Assembly (NCBI GenBank): GCA_965203265.1
Contig: CBDBBV010000002.1
Span: 868,001-932,000 of the forward strand
Direction of reading: 5' to 3'
Origin: JAHRAW01 sp965203265
Lineage (GTDB): Bacteria > Pseudomonadota > Gammaproteobacteria > Arenicellales > Poriferihabitantaceae
DNA length: 64,000 nt
Part shown: one piece after another, positions 26,968-35,704 of the stretch
How the letters are laid out: each line of letters opens with the position of its first letter
Position numbering within the stretch: the first letter of the stretch is position 1
Position numbers and translations under genes: made by a program
The notes under the pieces: generated by a model
What the model saw: the letters and a program-made list of their open reading frames with translations, nothing else
Told to the model about the DNA's origin: nothing
Database searches by the model: none

Positions 26968-27909
26968 GTGAAAAACAGAGCAGGCTCCAGATGGGTCGTG
27001 CTGGCCGCGCTGGTCGGAAACGCCTTGATCGCCGTTACCAAATTCATCGCCGCCGGCATCACCGGCAGCTCCGCCATGCTGAGCGAAGCGGTTCACTCGG
27101 TGGTCGATACCACCAATCAGGGCCTGCTCCTATGGGGCATGAATCGATCGCAAAAACCGGCGGACGAACAACACCCGTTCGGCTACGGCATGGAGTTGTA
27201 CTTCTGGACCTTCGTAGTCGCCATCCTGTTCTTCGCCATCGGCGCCGGCGTCTCCCTATACGAAGGCTTTCACAAACTGGGTGCGCCCACCGAAATCCAA
27301 CGCCCCATGGTCAACTATGTGGTGCTCGCCTTCGCCCTGATGTTCGAGGGAACCGCGTGGACAGTGGCCTTCCGCGAATTCCGCAAACGCAAGGGCTCGG
27401 CGGGCTACTTCAAAGCGGTGCGCCTGAGCAAAGATCCAACCGTGTTCACCGTACTGTTCGAAGACAGCGCCGCCATACTCGGCCTGCTGGCCGCCTTCAT
27501 CGGCCTACTTCTGGCGCAACTGCTCGGCAACCCCACATTCGACGCCCTCGCCTCGGTCGCCATCGGCATCATCCTCGGCTGCACCGCCGCCGTACTCGCC
27601 TACGAATGCAAAAGTCTACTCATCGGCGAAGCCGCCAGCCGAGAAGTACGAGACGGCATCCGCCGCATCCTCGCGCAAGAACGCACCATCATCAGCATCA
27701 ACGAAATGCTGACCATGCACCTCGGGCCGGAAGAAGTGTTGTTGACCATCAGTTTGGACTTCACAGACTCCATCTCATCGAGCGATGTGGAGGAAGTGAT
27801 CAGCACACTGGAAACGCGCATCAAGGGGAAATATCCGGAAATCGCCCGCATATTCATCGAGGCGCAGAGTCAGACCGGGCATTTGCGTAATATCAAGCGG
27901 CGGGGGTAG
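26968..27909 (+). CDS. Cation diffusion facilitator (CDF) family transporter
   Basis: CDF proteins export divalent metals (Zn, Fe, Mn and others) in exchange for protons. From GTG 26968 the product is about 313 residues with a first helix VVLAALVGNALIAVTKFIAA, the metal-site motif SEAVHSVVDTTNQGL (HxxxD), QHPFGYGMELYFWTFV, and a C-terminal cytoplasmic domain typical of CDF dimers. A TTG at 26905 in the same frame would add 21 residues without family resemblance, so GTG was preferred. Metal specificity cannot be read from sequence. Confidence 0.88.
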   Translation: MKNRAGSRWVVLAALVGNALIAVTKFIAAGITGSSAMLSEAVHSVVDTTNQGLLLWGMNRSQKPADEQHPFGYGMELYFWTFVVAILFFAIGAGVSLYEGFHKLGAPTEIQRPMVNYVVLAFALMFEGTAWTVAFREFRKRKGSAGYFKAVRLSKDPTVFTVLFEDSAAILGLLAAFIGLLLAQLLGNPTFDALASVAIGIILGCTAAVLAYECKSLLIGEAASREVRDGIRRILAQERTIISINEMLTMHLGPEEVLLTISLDFTDSISSSDVEEVISTLETRIKGKYPEIARIFIEAQSQTGHLRNIKRRG

Positions 27910-27955
27910 GGGAGGGCGGTTTCCCGGCCAAGCGAAAGGTTGTTATACTGCAAAT

Positions 27956-28213
27956 ATGGCGAAAATAACAAACCGAGATGCCGAAGCGGGCTGTGCCGCC
28001 GTCCGCGGGTGCGCGCCCCATGAATGGCCGCCCGAACTGCTGGGCCGGCGTGCCCAACCGAGCGACATCGGCGAACAACCGACTCTGGCGGTATGCTGGT
28101 ATCCGCCCCTCTCCGGCGTCATCTATCTGGTGGACTTCGCCTCCGAGCGAGACATCAACCCGGCGCGCCTTGCCGCCGTGGTGGAGAAATCCGCCGCTAC
28201 CCAATACTCTTAA
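27956..28213 (+). CDS. Small hypothetical protein
   Basis: This 85-residue open frame has an ATG start 8 bp after a TATACT-like box. It has a plausible composition (PTLAVCWYPPLSGVIYLVDF, then ASERDINPARLAAVVEKSA) but no recognised domain. It lies between the CDF gene and the EcoRI-type methylase, 12 bp upstream of the latter, and is the last GC-rich stretch before the AT-rich island. It may be a real small gene or the edge of something displaced by the island. Confidence 0.35.
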   Translation: MAKITNRDAEAGCAAVRGCAPHEWPPELLGRRAQPSDIGEQPTLAVCWYPPLSGVIYLVDFASERDINPARLAAVVEKSAATQYS

Positions 28214-28225
28214 GCGGGATTCATT

Positions 28226-29272
28226 ATGCCAACCACGGGAAGCCTGATTCGGAACATGCACAGGGCGAAAAGGGCGAAGAACGATGAGTTCTATACCCAA
28301 ATTTCCGATATTGAAAGAGAGCTGTTGCATTATACAAACCACTTTCGTGGCAAAGTGGTTTATTGCAACTGCGATGATCCGACTGTGAGCAACTTCTTTC
28401 GTTACTTCTTTCTCAATTACAAGGAATTAGGATTGAAGAAATTGATAACGACTTGCTACAAGAATCAGAACAGAGACTTGTTCAGTCAGCATGATTGCGA
28501 AAAAGCTATTGGCATAGAATTCAATGGGGCCAAGGAGCAGGTATTTGAGTTGGAGGGTGATGGGGATTTTCGTAGCAGGGAATGTGTGGAGTTGCTGAAA
28601 CAGGCTGATATTGTGGTTACGAATCCGCCGTTTTCCTTGTTCCGCGAATATGTGGCGTTATTGATAGAGCAGCAGAAGAAATTTCTCATTATAGGCAACA
28701 CGAATGCTATTGCCTACAAAGAGATTTTTCCGTTAATCAAAGAGAATCAGGTATGGCTCGGCATTACGCCGAGAGGTCAAGATATGCTATTTGACGTGTC
28801 GGAGGATTATGCACAGGAACTAGTTGCAACTAAGACGGAAGGCAGCGCCTACAAACTTATCAAGGGAGTTGTCAAAGGAAGATTGGGTAATGCAGCTTGG
28901 TTCACGAATCTTGACTATCCTAAGCGACATGAGGATTTAATACTCTACAAAAAATACTCGCCAGACGAATATCCTAAGTATGACAATTATGATGCGATTG
29001 AAGTGAGCAAGCTAAAGGATATCCCCATTGATTATGATGGAGCAATGGGAGTTCCCATCACGTTCCTTGGCAAATATACCCCAAGTCAATTTGAGATTAT
29101 TGGGTCTGATTATGAAGTAAAAGAAGGTTTATTACCTGAAATTGTCAATCCAAAATGGGAAGGAAAAATCGATAGGGGCTACATAAATGGCAAAAGAATG
29201 TATGCGAGACTTTTAATCAAAAACAAAAGGCTAGGCGAATCAAAAATTGTAAGCAGTGAAAAAAGCAGGTGA
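28226..29272 (+). CDS. EcoRI-family adenine-specific DNA methyltransferase
   Basis: The 348-residue product resembles the M.EcoRI family of N6-adenine methylases. Visible features are AKNDEFYTQISDIERELLHY near residue 18, KVVYCNCDDPTVSNFF, LGLKKLITTCYKNQNRDLFS, and the catalytic NPPF in ADIVVTNPPFSLFREYVALL (about 133-136). It would protect self DNA, paired with the nuclease-like gene 3 bp downstream. The gene is much more AT-rich than its core neighbours, a sign of recent transfer. The recognition sequence cannot be predicted from this reading. Confidence 0.88.
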   Translation: MPTTGSLIRNMHRAKRAKNDEFYTQISDIERELLHYTNHFRGKVVYCNCDDPTVSNFFRYFFLNYKELGLKKLITTCYKNQNRDLFSQHDCEKAIGIEFNGAKEQVFELEGDGDFRSRECVELLKQADIVVTNPPFSLFREYVALLIEQQKKFLIIGNTNAIAYKEIFPLIKENQVWLGITPRGQDMLFDVSEDYAQELVATKTEGSAYKLIKGVVKGRLGNAAWFTNLDYPKRHEDLILYKKYSPDEYPKYDNYDAIEVSKLKDIPIDYDGAMGVPITFLGKYTPSQFEIIGSDYEVKEGLLPEIVNPKWEGKIDRGYINGKRMYARLLIKNKRLGESKIVSSEKSR

Positions 29273-29275
29273 GAC

Positions 29276-30358
29276 ATGAAAATTGAACTGAAAGAAATCA
29301 AGATTCGCGAACTTGTTGCGGATTATGTTGATGATGGTGAAGGTGGCGTTAGGGGATATTCCGAGCAGTTGGATATTCGCCCACCTTATCAAAGGGAATT
29401 TATCTATAAAGACAAGGAGCGGGATGCCGTGATCGACTCGATAAAAAAAGGCTTTCCGTTGAATGTGATGTATTGGTCGGTTCGAGACGACAATACATTT
29501 GAGATTATAGATGGCCAACAACGAACGATTTCCATAGCGCAATATGTAGAAGGCAATTTCTCTTTTGAGGGGTTGTACTTTCACAACCTCCCAGAAGATA
29601 AAAAGAACGAAATTCTGAATTACAAACTTATGGTATATCTTTGCAGCGGGACAGACAGCGAAAAACTGGACTGGTTCAAAATAATCAACATTGCGGGAGT
29701 AAAATTGACCGATCAGGAACTTCGGAATGCAGTATATGCCGGCTCTTGGGTGTCCGACGCCAAGCGATATTTCAGCAAGTCGGGATGCGTCGCCTATCAG
29801 GTAGGGCACAGTTATATTAAGGGAAGCGCAGTCAGACAGGAATATCTTGAAACCGCGATCAAGTGGATAAGTAAAGATAAAATCGAAGAGTACATGGGAC
29901 AACACCAGCACGACAAAAGTGCCGTCCCACTATGGAATTATTTCCGATCCGTAATGGATTGGGTTGAGGCAACTTTCACAAAGAAAAGATCAGCGATGAA
30001 GGGAGTGGATTGGGGAATGCTGTATGACACATTCAAAGACAAAAATTTAGACCCCATGAAAATAGAGAAAGAAATTGAAAAACTTCTCATTGATGATGAT
30101 GTAACAAAGCAGGCAGGAATATATCCATTTGTGCTCACCAGAGAGGAGAAATACCTGAGCATCCGCCAGTTCACTCCCGGCATGAAACAGAAGGTTTACG
30201 AGAAGCAGAATGGAAAATGCAAGATATGCAAAAAGCACTTTGAACTAAACGAAATGGAAGCAGACCACATCACGCCATGGTCGGAAGGCGGCAAAACAAT
30301 CGAAGAAAACTGCCAGCTGCTATGCAGAGAGGACAATAGGAGGAAGTCTTCGAAATGA
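29276..30358 (+). CDS. DUF262 (ParB-like) and HNH endonuclease protein, probable restriction partner
   Basis: The 360-residue product has an N-terminal DUF262 domain with the signature IIDGQQRTISIAQYVEG (about residues 77-93) and RPPYQREFIYKDKERDAVID. A C-terminal HNH nuclease motif follows (NGKCKICKKHFELNEMEADH, then ITPWSEGG and NCQLLCREDN). DUF262 domains, as in GmrS/BrxU, can bind nucleotides to drive cleavage. With the EcoRI-family methylase immediately upstream, this is most likely the nuclease of an R-M pair in place of a PD-(D/E)XK enzyme. The pair is AT-rich. Confidence 0.82.
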   Translation: MKIELKEIKIRELVADYVDDGEGGVRGYSEQLDIRPPYQREFIYKDKERDAVIDSIKKGFPLNVMYWSVRDDNTFEIIDGQQRTISIAQYVEGNFSFEGLYFHNLPEDKKNEILNYKLMVYLCSGTDSEKLDWFKIINIAGVKLTDQELRNAVYAGSWVSDAKRYFSKSGCVAYQVGHSYIKGSAVRQEYLETAIKWISKDKIEEYMGQHQHDKSAVPLWNYFRSVMDWVEATFTKKRSAMKGVDWGMLYDTFKDKNLDPMKIEKEIEKLLIDDDVTKQAGIYPFVLTREEKYLSIRQFTPGMKQKVYEKQNGKCKICKKHFELNEMEADHITPWSEGGKTIEENCQLLCREDNRRKSSK

Positions 30359-30418
30359 GAAATAATTGCCTCAGTCTGTGCAAAAATCTCTAACCCGCAC
30401 CAAAGAGAGAGTTGCAAC

Positions 30419-32410
30419 ATGAAATTGCAGACAATTCGCATCGAGAACTTCCAAAGCATAATTGATTCAAGCGAATTCGATGTTGGAGATATAACCTGCT
30501 TGGTGGGAACGAATGAGTCGGGGAAAACCGCCATACTGAAAGCGCTTCATCTTTTAAATCCAGCGATCCATGGAACTGGCACTCCCAACTTAGCAGATCC
30601 TTTGATTTCTCACTATAATTTTGAATCTCATTATCCTAAAAAGCTCCTTCGAATATACAAACAAAATGAAGAGTGCAATCTGCCTAATGTTGTCACTGCT
30701 ACTTTTATCCTTAGCAAAGACGACAAAAGTAGAGTTGGACTTTTCGCCAGAAGAGAAAACATGCCGGATGGCGATCTCATTCTCACGATTACTCGAGGAT
30801 ACGACAACGAAATTAAAGCCAAAGAACTAAGTTTACCGGAAGAACAAGCTATAAAAGATCTAATATCGCATTACAAGCTTCCTGATACTGTATCCGACAA
30901 AGTGCTAGAATTTTCCACTGCAGAAAAAATTCTTGATTATTTCCTAAGAAATGACATTGCCATTTCTCTACCAAAACACCTACAAGATAAGCTTAGTGGC
31001 GTAAAAAATAATAGCTTACATGGATTTTTGTTTAAAGAATATCTTCGGAGAAGAGTACCAAAGTTCCTTTATTTTGATAAATACTACCGGATTCAAGATA
31101 AATACAATTTGGATACATTACGAGAACGTAGATGGACTGGAAGATTCGAAAAACCTGACTATCCGCTACTCGGCTTGATTGATCTAGCTGGGTTTAGTTT
31201 GGACGATCTTTTTGAAAATGATGACAATGAACAACTCATGGCTGGCTTAGATGCCGCAAGCTCTCGACTTTCTGAAAATATTTTTGATTTTTGGTCTAAT
31301 AGCAATCATTTAAGTATAAAATTTGAGGTTCGATCAGCAAAAGAAAATGATGGTCCGGGCATGACTAGCGGCAGAAATATATTCGTTTACATAGTAGATA
31401 CTATACATGAGGTGTCCACTCCACTCGGCACTCGTTCAACGGGGTTTATTTGGTTCTTTTCGTTCCTAGCATGGTATGGAAAATTCCGAAAAGATAACCC
31501 AAACTTCATTCTACTGTTAGACGAACCAGGTTTGTCATTGCACGGGAAAGCTCAGGCCGATTTACTTGCATATTTCGAAAAATACATCAAGCCACACCAT
31601 CAAATAATATATACAACTCACTCACCATTCATGGTTGATCCAACGCATTTTGATCGCGTTCGAATAGTTCAAGATTTGAGCATCGAGTCAAATTCGGAAA
31701 ATCTACCGAAAGACAAGCAAGGAACCGAAGTTTCAACGGATGTGCGTAAAGTAGAATCTGATAGTATAGTCCCGCTTAAAGGCGCCCTGGGATACGAGAT
31801 TTATCAATTGTTATTTTTTGCCCCGAATTATTTAATCGTTGAAGGGTTTTCCGATAAATTGTACATACGAACCATATCTGCCGCTCTTCAACGGAAAGAA
31901 AGACAGGGATTGAATGTAAATTGGGAAATCATCTATGCTGGTAGTGTCGACAAAGTATCAACTTTCGTGAAATTCATTGGGGCTAATCCGAAAATGAATG
32001 TTGCCGTTCTCATCGATTTCGAGAAAAATAGGCATCAAATCATAAAAAATCTCTACAAGGAAGAGTTACTTGACAAGAGTAAAGTCATGACATTCGCAGA
32101 CTTCACTAATACTGAGGAAGCCGATATAGAGGACATGTTCGATCCAGATTTTTATTTGAAGTTGGTAAATGGTGAATTCAACACATCTATCAAACTTGAA
32201 CAGCTTTCTTATAAACATCCAAGAATTACCCAGCGATTTAAAAAATATTTTGAGAAAGATCCCCTTCTGAAAAAGGAGAATTTCTCACGAAACCATGATC
32301 GCCCTGCCAAGTATTTGAGCAAAAATATCAGTACACTTGAACAGGATTTGTCTAAAGGGACTCTCGACAGATTCCAAAAAGCGTTCGATGAACTGAACAA
32401 ACTCCTCTAA
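30419..32410 (+). CDS. OLD-like AAA ATPase with TOPRIM-type C-terminal domain
   Basis: The 663-residue product begins MKLQTIRIENFQSI and has Walker A GTNESGKTAILKAL (about 30-40). ABC-type motifs follow (GTRSTGFIWFFSFLAWYGKF, NFILLLDEPGLSLHGKAQAD and the H-loop IIYTTHSPFMVD). The C-terminal part starts with LIVEGFSDKLYIRTISAALQ, like the TOPRIM glutamate motif, then VAVLIDFEKN and a later EADIEDMFD. OLD-family nucleases and similar AAA/TOPRIM proteins act in phage defence, alone or as Gabija, PARIS or retron partners. No UvrD-like or DUF4435 partner is seen here, so it may be a stand-alone OLD nuclease. The gene is strongly AT-rich. Confidence 0.75.
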   Translation: MKLQTIRIENFQSIIDSSEFDVGDITCLVGTNESGKTAILKALHLLNPAIHGTGTPNLADPLISHYNFESHYPKKLLRIYKQNEECNLPNVVTATFILSKDDKSRVGLFARRENMPDGDLILTITRGYDNEIKAKELSLPEEQAIKDLISHYKLPDTVSDKVLEFSTAEKILDYFLRNDIAISLPKHLQDKLSGVKNNSLHGFLFKEYLRRRVPKFLYFDKYYRIQDKYNLDTLRERRWTGRFEKPDYPLLGLIDLAGFSLDDLFENDDNEQLMAGLDAASSRLSENIFDFWSNSNHLSIKFEVRSAKENDGPGMTSGRNIFVYIVDTIHEVSTPLGTRSTGFIWFFSFLAWYGKFRKDNPNFILLLDEPGLSLHGKAQADLLAYFEKYIKPHHQIIYTTHSPFMVDPTHFDRVRIVQDLSIESNSENLPKDKQGTEVSTDVRKVESDSIVPLKGALGYEIYQLLFFAPNYLIVEGFSDKLYIRTISAALQRKERQGLNVNWEIIYAGSVDKVSTFVKFIGANPKMNVAVLIDFEKNRHQIIKNLYKEELLDKSKVMTFADFTNTEEADIEDMFDPDFYLKLVNGEFNTSIKLEQLSYKHPRITQRFKKYFEKDPLLKKENFSRNHDRPAKYLSKNISTLEQDLSKGTLDRFQKAFDELNKLL

Positions 32411-32510
32411 TCGGAACAGCCGAAAGACAAGAGGAGAGCCATATTTCCAGGTCAGGCGGTATGGTCGGTGGAAACGGGGCGGGGCGTTGATACGGGCGAA
32501 ATATCACGCA

Positions 32511-32785
32511 TCAGGAGCGTTATTAGATTTTATTGAAATCGAATTGAACATCCCCAATGACATTTTTCCCTTATAAAACAAGCGACTAATGCACCATGAT
32601 TATGCGAAAAATCCTTTCCAAAAGTCGAATTGGGGGCGAATTGAAATCGTATTGAAATATCAGTGGGGTATTAAAGGGGAAATAAACTTGCCCATAACCG
32701 AAGCCACCCACGCGCAATTTCCGATGACCCGCCACACGGCGGAGACCGGCTGGGCGCCTCATGTTCCGCAGGCCACCCCCGCCAG
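32511..32785 (+). repeat. Leader-like repeat, copy R1
   Basis: First of three related copies (R1, R2 at 35185-35470, R3 at 35503-35690). Shared blocks are ATTTTTCCCTTATAAAACAA, then CCATGATTATGCGAAAAAT, then GGGGGCGAATTGAAATC-type motifs, and finally a coding-like end resembling an hsdR N-terminus (R1 and R2 only). R1 and R2 flank the chimeric gene at 32998-35175 in direct orientation. Confidence 0.7.
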
Positions 32786-32975
32786 ACGAAAGCGCGGGGC
32801 AGGTTTGCCGCCCTGTGCCCGTCCATCGGTAGATGAGCAACGGAAAATCACCGCCATTTCCACCGCCATCGACTATAAAATCGACTTCCACCAGCGAAAA
32901 CGCGCTGTGCTGTATAATTTGCCCAACGCATTGTTGCACAACTTGATGACGGGAAAATTCAGGTGGGAAAATTGA
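32589..32975 (+). pseudogene. Fused remnants of type I R-M hsdR (N-terminus) and hsdS (C-terminus)
   Basis: A 128-codon open frame that is a patchwork, not a full gene. From 32694 it reads ITEATHAQFPMTRHTAETGW, which resembles the opening of an HsdR family (ITEA..FPMVRHAAEIGWTP). From 32832 to the stop it reads DEQRKITAISTAIDYKIDFH, then RKRAVLYNLPNALLHNLMTG, which matches the conserved C-terminal coiled coil of HsdS. The order (hsdR start before hsdS end) is not natural, so the locus has been rearranged. No intact hsdM or hsdR is in the window. Confidence 0.65.
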
Positions 32976-32997
32976 ACACTCAAAATGAGGTAAGAAA

Positions 32998-35175
32998 ATG
33001 ACTTCAGAACAAGATAGAGCATCCGAATCCTATAATAGACTGACAGCGCTTCTACAAGAAGTTCGGGATCGGACGACTTTTGACGATACAACCGGACTTG
33101 ATCGTGGTAAAGCCCTTAAAAATGCAAACGCAACCAAAGTAAAGAAAATATATGGTAGAGATCGTATGCGGGCATCTGTGATGCGTCCTAATATGCCAGA
33201 AGATCTGCTTGACAATTTGACCAATTTTCTTCGTGAGTTCTTGAAAAACTACATTGTAGATGACTGCATCGGAGATGAAATTAATAGGATTGGAGGCTTT
33301 GCTCTAAGTAAACCAGAAATAAAACAATACGCACTTAGACTAGCTTTACCCACTGCTATATTAGAAGCAGAACGGGTAGCTGAATTGCTGTGTGAATGGA
33401 AAAATGAGAAATCTATTCACTGTCGAATATATGCCATTTTCTATGGCGCATCCATTGATGAATTATTTACTTTGAAAGAAGGGGTAAATCTTAATCATGA
33501 TCAATCTTCATTTGATATTCGACTAAAGAACACCTCTATTTTTAAAAACTATCCAAATATATTCCAAGTGGAGATTGAATCAAAAATCGGCCACGCATTT
33601 TTCAGACCCGATGAAGAATTTACAACATCCACTACTGAATTTTTTGAGAAGAGTTTATTAACTGCAATCAGTAGAGCGCTATCTTTAGCGTCAAATCGTT
33701 GTGTACTGTGGAATGTTTCATGTATTGATTTCGGAGATTTAGACGCTTTCAGGGAATGGCCGTATCTAATGCGATCATTTAATCCTGATGATAATATTGA
33801 CCTACCTGATTCAAATATAACGCAAAGACAATTAAAACACGCAAGAAATTTACTCGATAAACTGCTCACATTTAAAAATCCAAATGAGAGATTAATTCTT
33901 GCCATCACTAGATGGATGAAGTCCAAACAACAGACAAATACTTCGGATAGTTTCATTGACTTGCGTATAGCCTTGGAAGCGCTTTATATAGTAAAGAGTA
34001 AGCAAGGTGATTATTCTTTTCGAGTTGCAAATTCTGGCGCATGGCATCTAGGAGATCATTCTAATGAAAGAGACGAATATCGGGAGATACTTTTGAAAGC
34101 CTATGATAAAGCATCTACTGTAGTCCATGCAGGTACAGTAGAGGATAATGAGGAAAATCATAACTTGCTTGTGGATTCCCAAAATTTATGCCGCGAAGGA
34201 ATTCTGAAGATACTGGACGAAAATGGATTACTCTTTGATCGACTGCACAATGCAAAACTCTGGGAGAATCAACCCGCCACCGGTTCGATCAGCGACCTTG
34301 ACGCGGAAGAGATTCGACAGGCAGTTGCGGATGCAGTCCAGTGCGGTCGGCTTGCGGACCCCGGAAGTCAAGACCCTTCAGATCTCTTGCGGGGGCTTCG
34401 TCTTTTGTGTGATGGTGTGCTGCTACGAGCGGCAATGGTGCTATTCGGAGATAGAGAGCAGTCGGGTTTCCGCATGTCGGAATGCTGCCCATACCTGCGC
34501 ATTAAAGATTCCCGGGACACGAGCAAAATGAAACATTCAGGAAAATACATATGCCTCGGCCAAATCGACCACAACGCTTTTGCTCTCCTCAGGGAAGCGG
34601 AAAACTACATCTCTGATATGACCGACGAATCTGCCTACCCGCATTCGGCTGTGCGCGAAGCAATTGCAAACGCCTTGTGCCACTGCGACTATTCCATCGG
34701 AGAGGGCTCTATCAACATCGAACTCCACGATGACCGCTTGGAGATCATATCCCCCGGTTCATTGCACTTCGGCCTAACCAGCGAAGAATTATTCAGACCA
34801 CACGAGTCGCGCCCGTGGAATCCGCTGATTGCCCGCACATTTTATCTGCGTGGCATTATTGAGGAGTGGGGTAGCGGGACGCTGAAGATGGTGGCGGAGG
34901 CGAAAAAGGCTGGTCTTCCGCTCCCAGAGATCGAGGATAACGGCGGGTCTGTAACTGTGCGGTTCTGGCGCGGGCGGTTTCCGCTTCAAGAGATACCAAT
35001 TTTGCTGGAAAGCACAGAGGAGGGGTTGACACGCCGAGAGATTCACGCCCACTTGAGCCCCGTGGTCAATGAACGTCAGGTGCGAAGGGCGTTGGAAGTG
35101 CTGAAAGAAAAGGGGTTGGTCATATCCCCAGGTCAGGGGTCAAAAGGTCAATGGAAACTTGCTCCAAAGACATGA
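32998..35175 (+). CDS. Chimeric protein: HEPN/Apea-like N-terminal half joined to a RecG-like/HATPase ATP-binding C-terminal half
   Basis: The 725-residue product starts at ATG 32998 behind a GAGGT Shine-Dalgarno. Residues 1 to about 420 are AT-rich coding sequence. The segment around 320-380 (LRIALEALYIVKSKQGDYSF, then AYDKASTVVHAGTV) resembles Apea-like HEPN domains, but the expected Arg of the Rx4-6H motif is not evident. Near 34,260 composition switches abruptly to GC-rich. From SDLDAEEIRQAVADAVQCGR the protein follows the AlbA_2/HATPase_c_4 family common in type I R-M loci: HSAVREAIANALCHCDYSIG, RLEIISPGSLHFGLTSEELF, RPWNPLIARTFYLRGIIEEW, then a winged helix (TRREIHAHLSPVVNERQVRR). The normal AlbA_2 N-terminal domain is missing, replaced by the HEPN-like part. 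This suggests a gene fusion at a decayed type I locus. Confidence 0.72.
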   Translation: MTSEQDRASESYNRLTALLQEVRDRTTFDDTTGLDRGKALKNANATKVKKIYGRDRMRASVMRPNMPEDLLDNLTNFLREFLKNYIVDDCIGDEINRIGGFALSKPEIKQYALRLALPTAILEAERVAELLCEWKNEKSIHCRIYAIFYGASIDELFTLKEGVNLNHDQSSFDIRLKNTSIFKNYPNIFQVEIESKIGHAFFRPDEEFTTSTTEFFEKSLLTAISRALSLASNRCVLWNVSCIDFGDLDAFREWPYLMRSFNPDDNIDLPDSNITQRQLKHARNLLDKLLTFKNPNERLILAITRWMKSKQQTNTSDSFIDLRIALEALYIVKSKQGDYSFRVANSGAWHLGDHSNERDEYREILLKAYDKASTVVHAGTVEDNEENHNLLVDSQNLCREGILKILDENGLLFDRLHNAKLWENQPATGSISDLDAEEIRQAVADAVQCGRLADPGSQDPSDLLRGLRLLCDGVLLRAAMVLFGDREQSGFRMSECCPYLRIKDSRDTSKMKHSGKYICLGQIDHNAFALLREAENYISDMTDESAYPHSAVREAIANALCHCDYSIGEGSINIELHDDRLEIISPGSLHFGLTSEELFRPHESRPWNPLIARTFYLRGIIEEWGSGTLKMVAEAKKAGLPLPEIEDNGGSVTVRFWRGRFPLQEIPILLESTEEGLTRREIHAHLSPVVNERQVRRALEVLKEKGLVISPGQGSKGQWKLAPKT

Positions 35176-35184
35176 TTTTGCGCT

Positions 35185-35470
35185 TCAGGGGGCATTGTAG
35201 GGGCGAAGTGAACATTCCAAATATCATTTTTCCCTTATAAAACAAGGAACTAAAAGCGCCATGATTATGCGAAAAATTCTCTCCAGGGGCAAAGTGGGGG
35301 CGAAGTGAAATCTTATTGAAATACTAATGGGTCATTAAACAGGCATTAAACGGGACATAACCATACACATCACCGAAGCCACCCAAGCGAAATTCCCGAT
35401 GATCCGCCACGTGGCGGAGGTCGGTTTGGTGCTCGTATCGCCGCAGGATGCCGGGGGGATGAATGCTTGA
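35185..35470 (+). repeat. Leader-like repeat, copy R2, ending in an hsdR N-terminal remnant
   Basis: Closely similar to R1 over its length and lying just after the chimeric gene. It contains CATTTTTCCCTTATAAAACA and CCATGATTATGCGAAAAAT. From 35369 it reads ITEATQAKFPMIRHVAEVGL, then VLVSPQDAGGMNA and a TGA at 35468-35470, so the hsdR-like frame stops after about 33 codons. This marks where hsdR once started. Confidence 0.7.
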
Positions 35471-35502
35471 TGGGTGCGTGGCCGGGGGACGTGCTACTGC
35501 AC

Positions 35503-35690
35503 ATTAGGGGGCGTTATTAGGGGCGAATTAAAAGAAAATCGGGCATTTTCAGCATAATTTTTCCATAAAAAGCAAACAGATAAGATCGACATGGAAATGC
35601 GCCAAATTCTCTTCAGGGGGCGATATTGGGGGCGAATTACGGTTTTATTGCAGATTTAATGGGGACTGAACCGATATTCCCGCCAACCCA
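35503..35690 (+). repeat. Leader-like repeat, copy R3 (diverged)
   Basis: A third, more diverged copy directly after R2. It retains GGGGGCGTTATTAGGGGCGA, TTTTTCCATAAAAAGCAAA, ACATGGAAATGCGCCAAATT and GGGGGCGATATTGGGGGCGA. It then joins the truncated metallopeptidase at 35705 instead of an hsdR start. Confidence 0.6.
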
Positions 35691-35704
35691 AACGCGCCCA
35701 CCTA

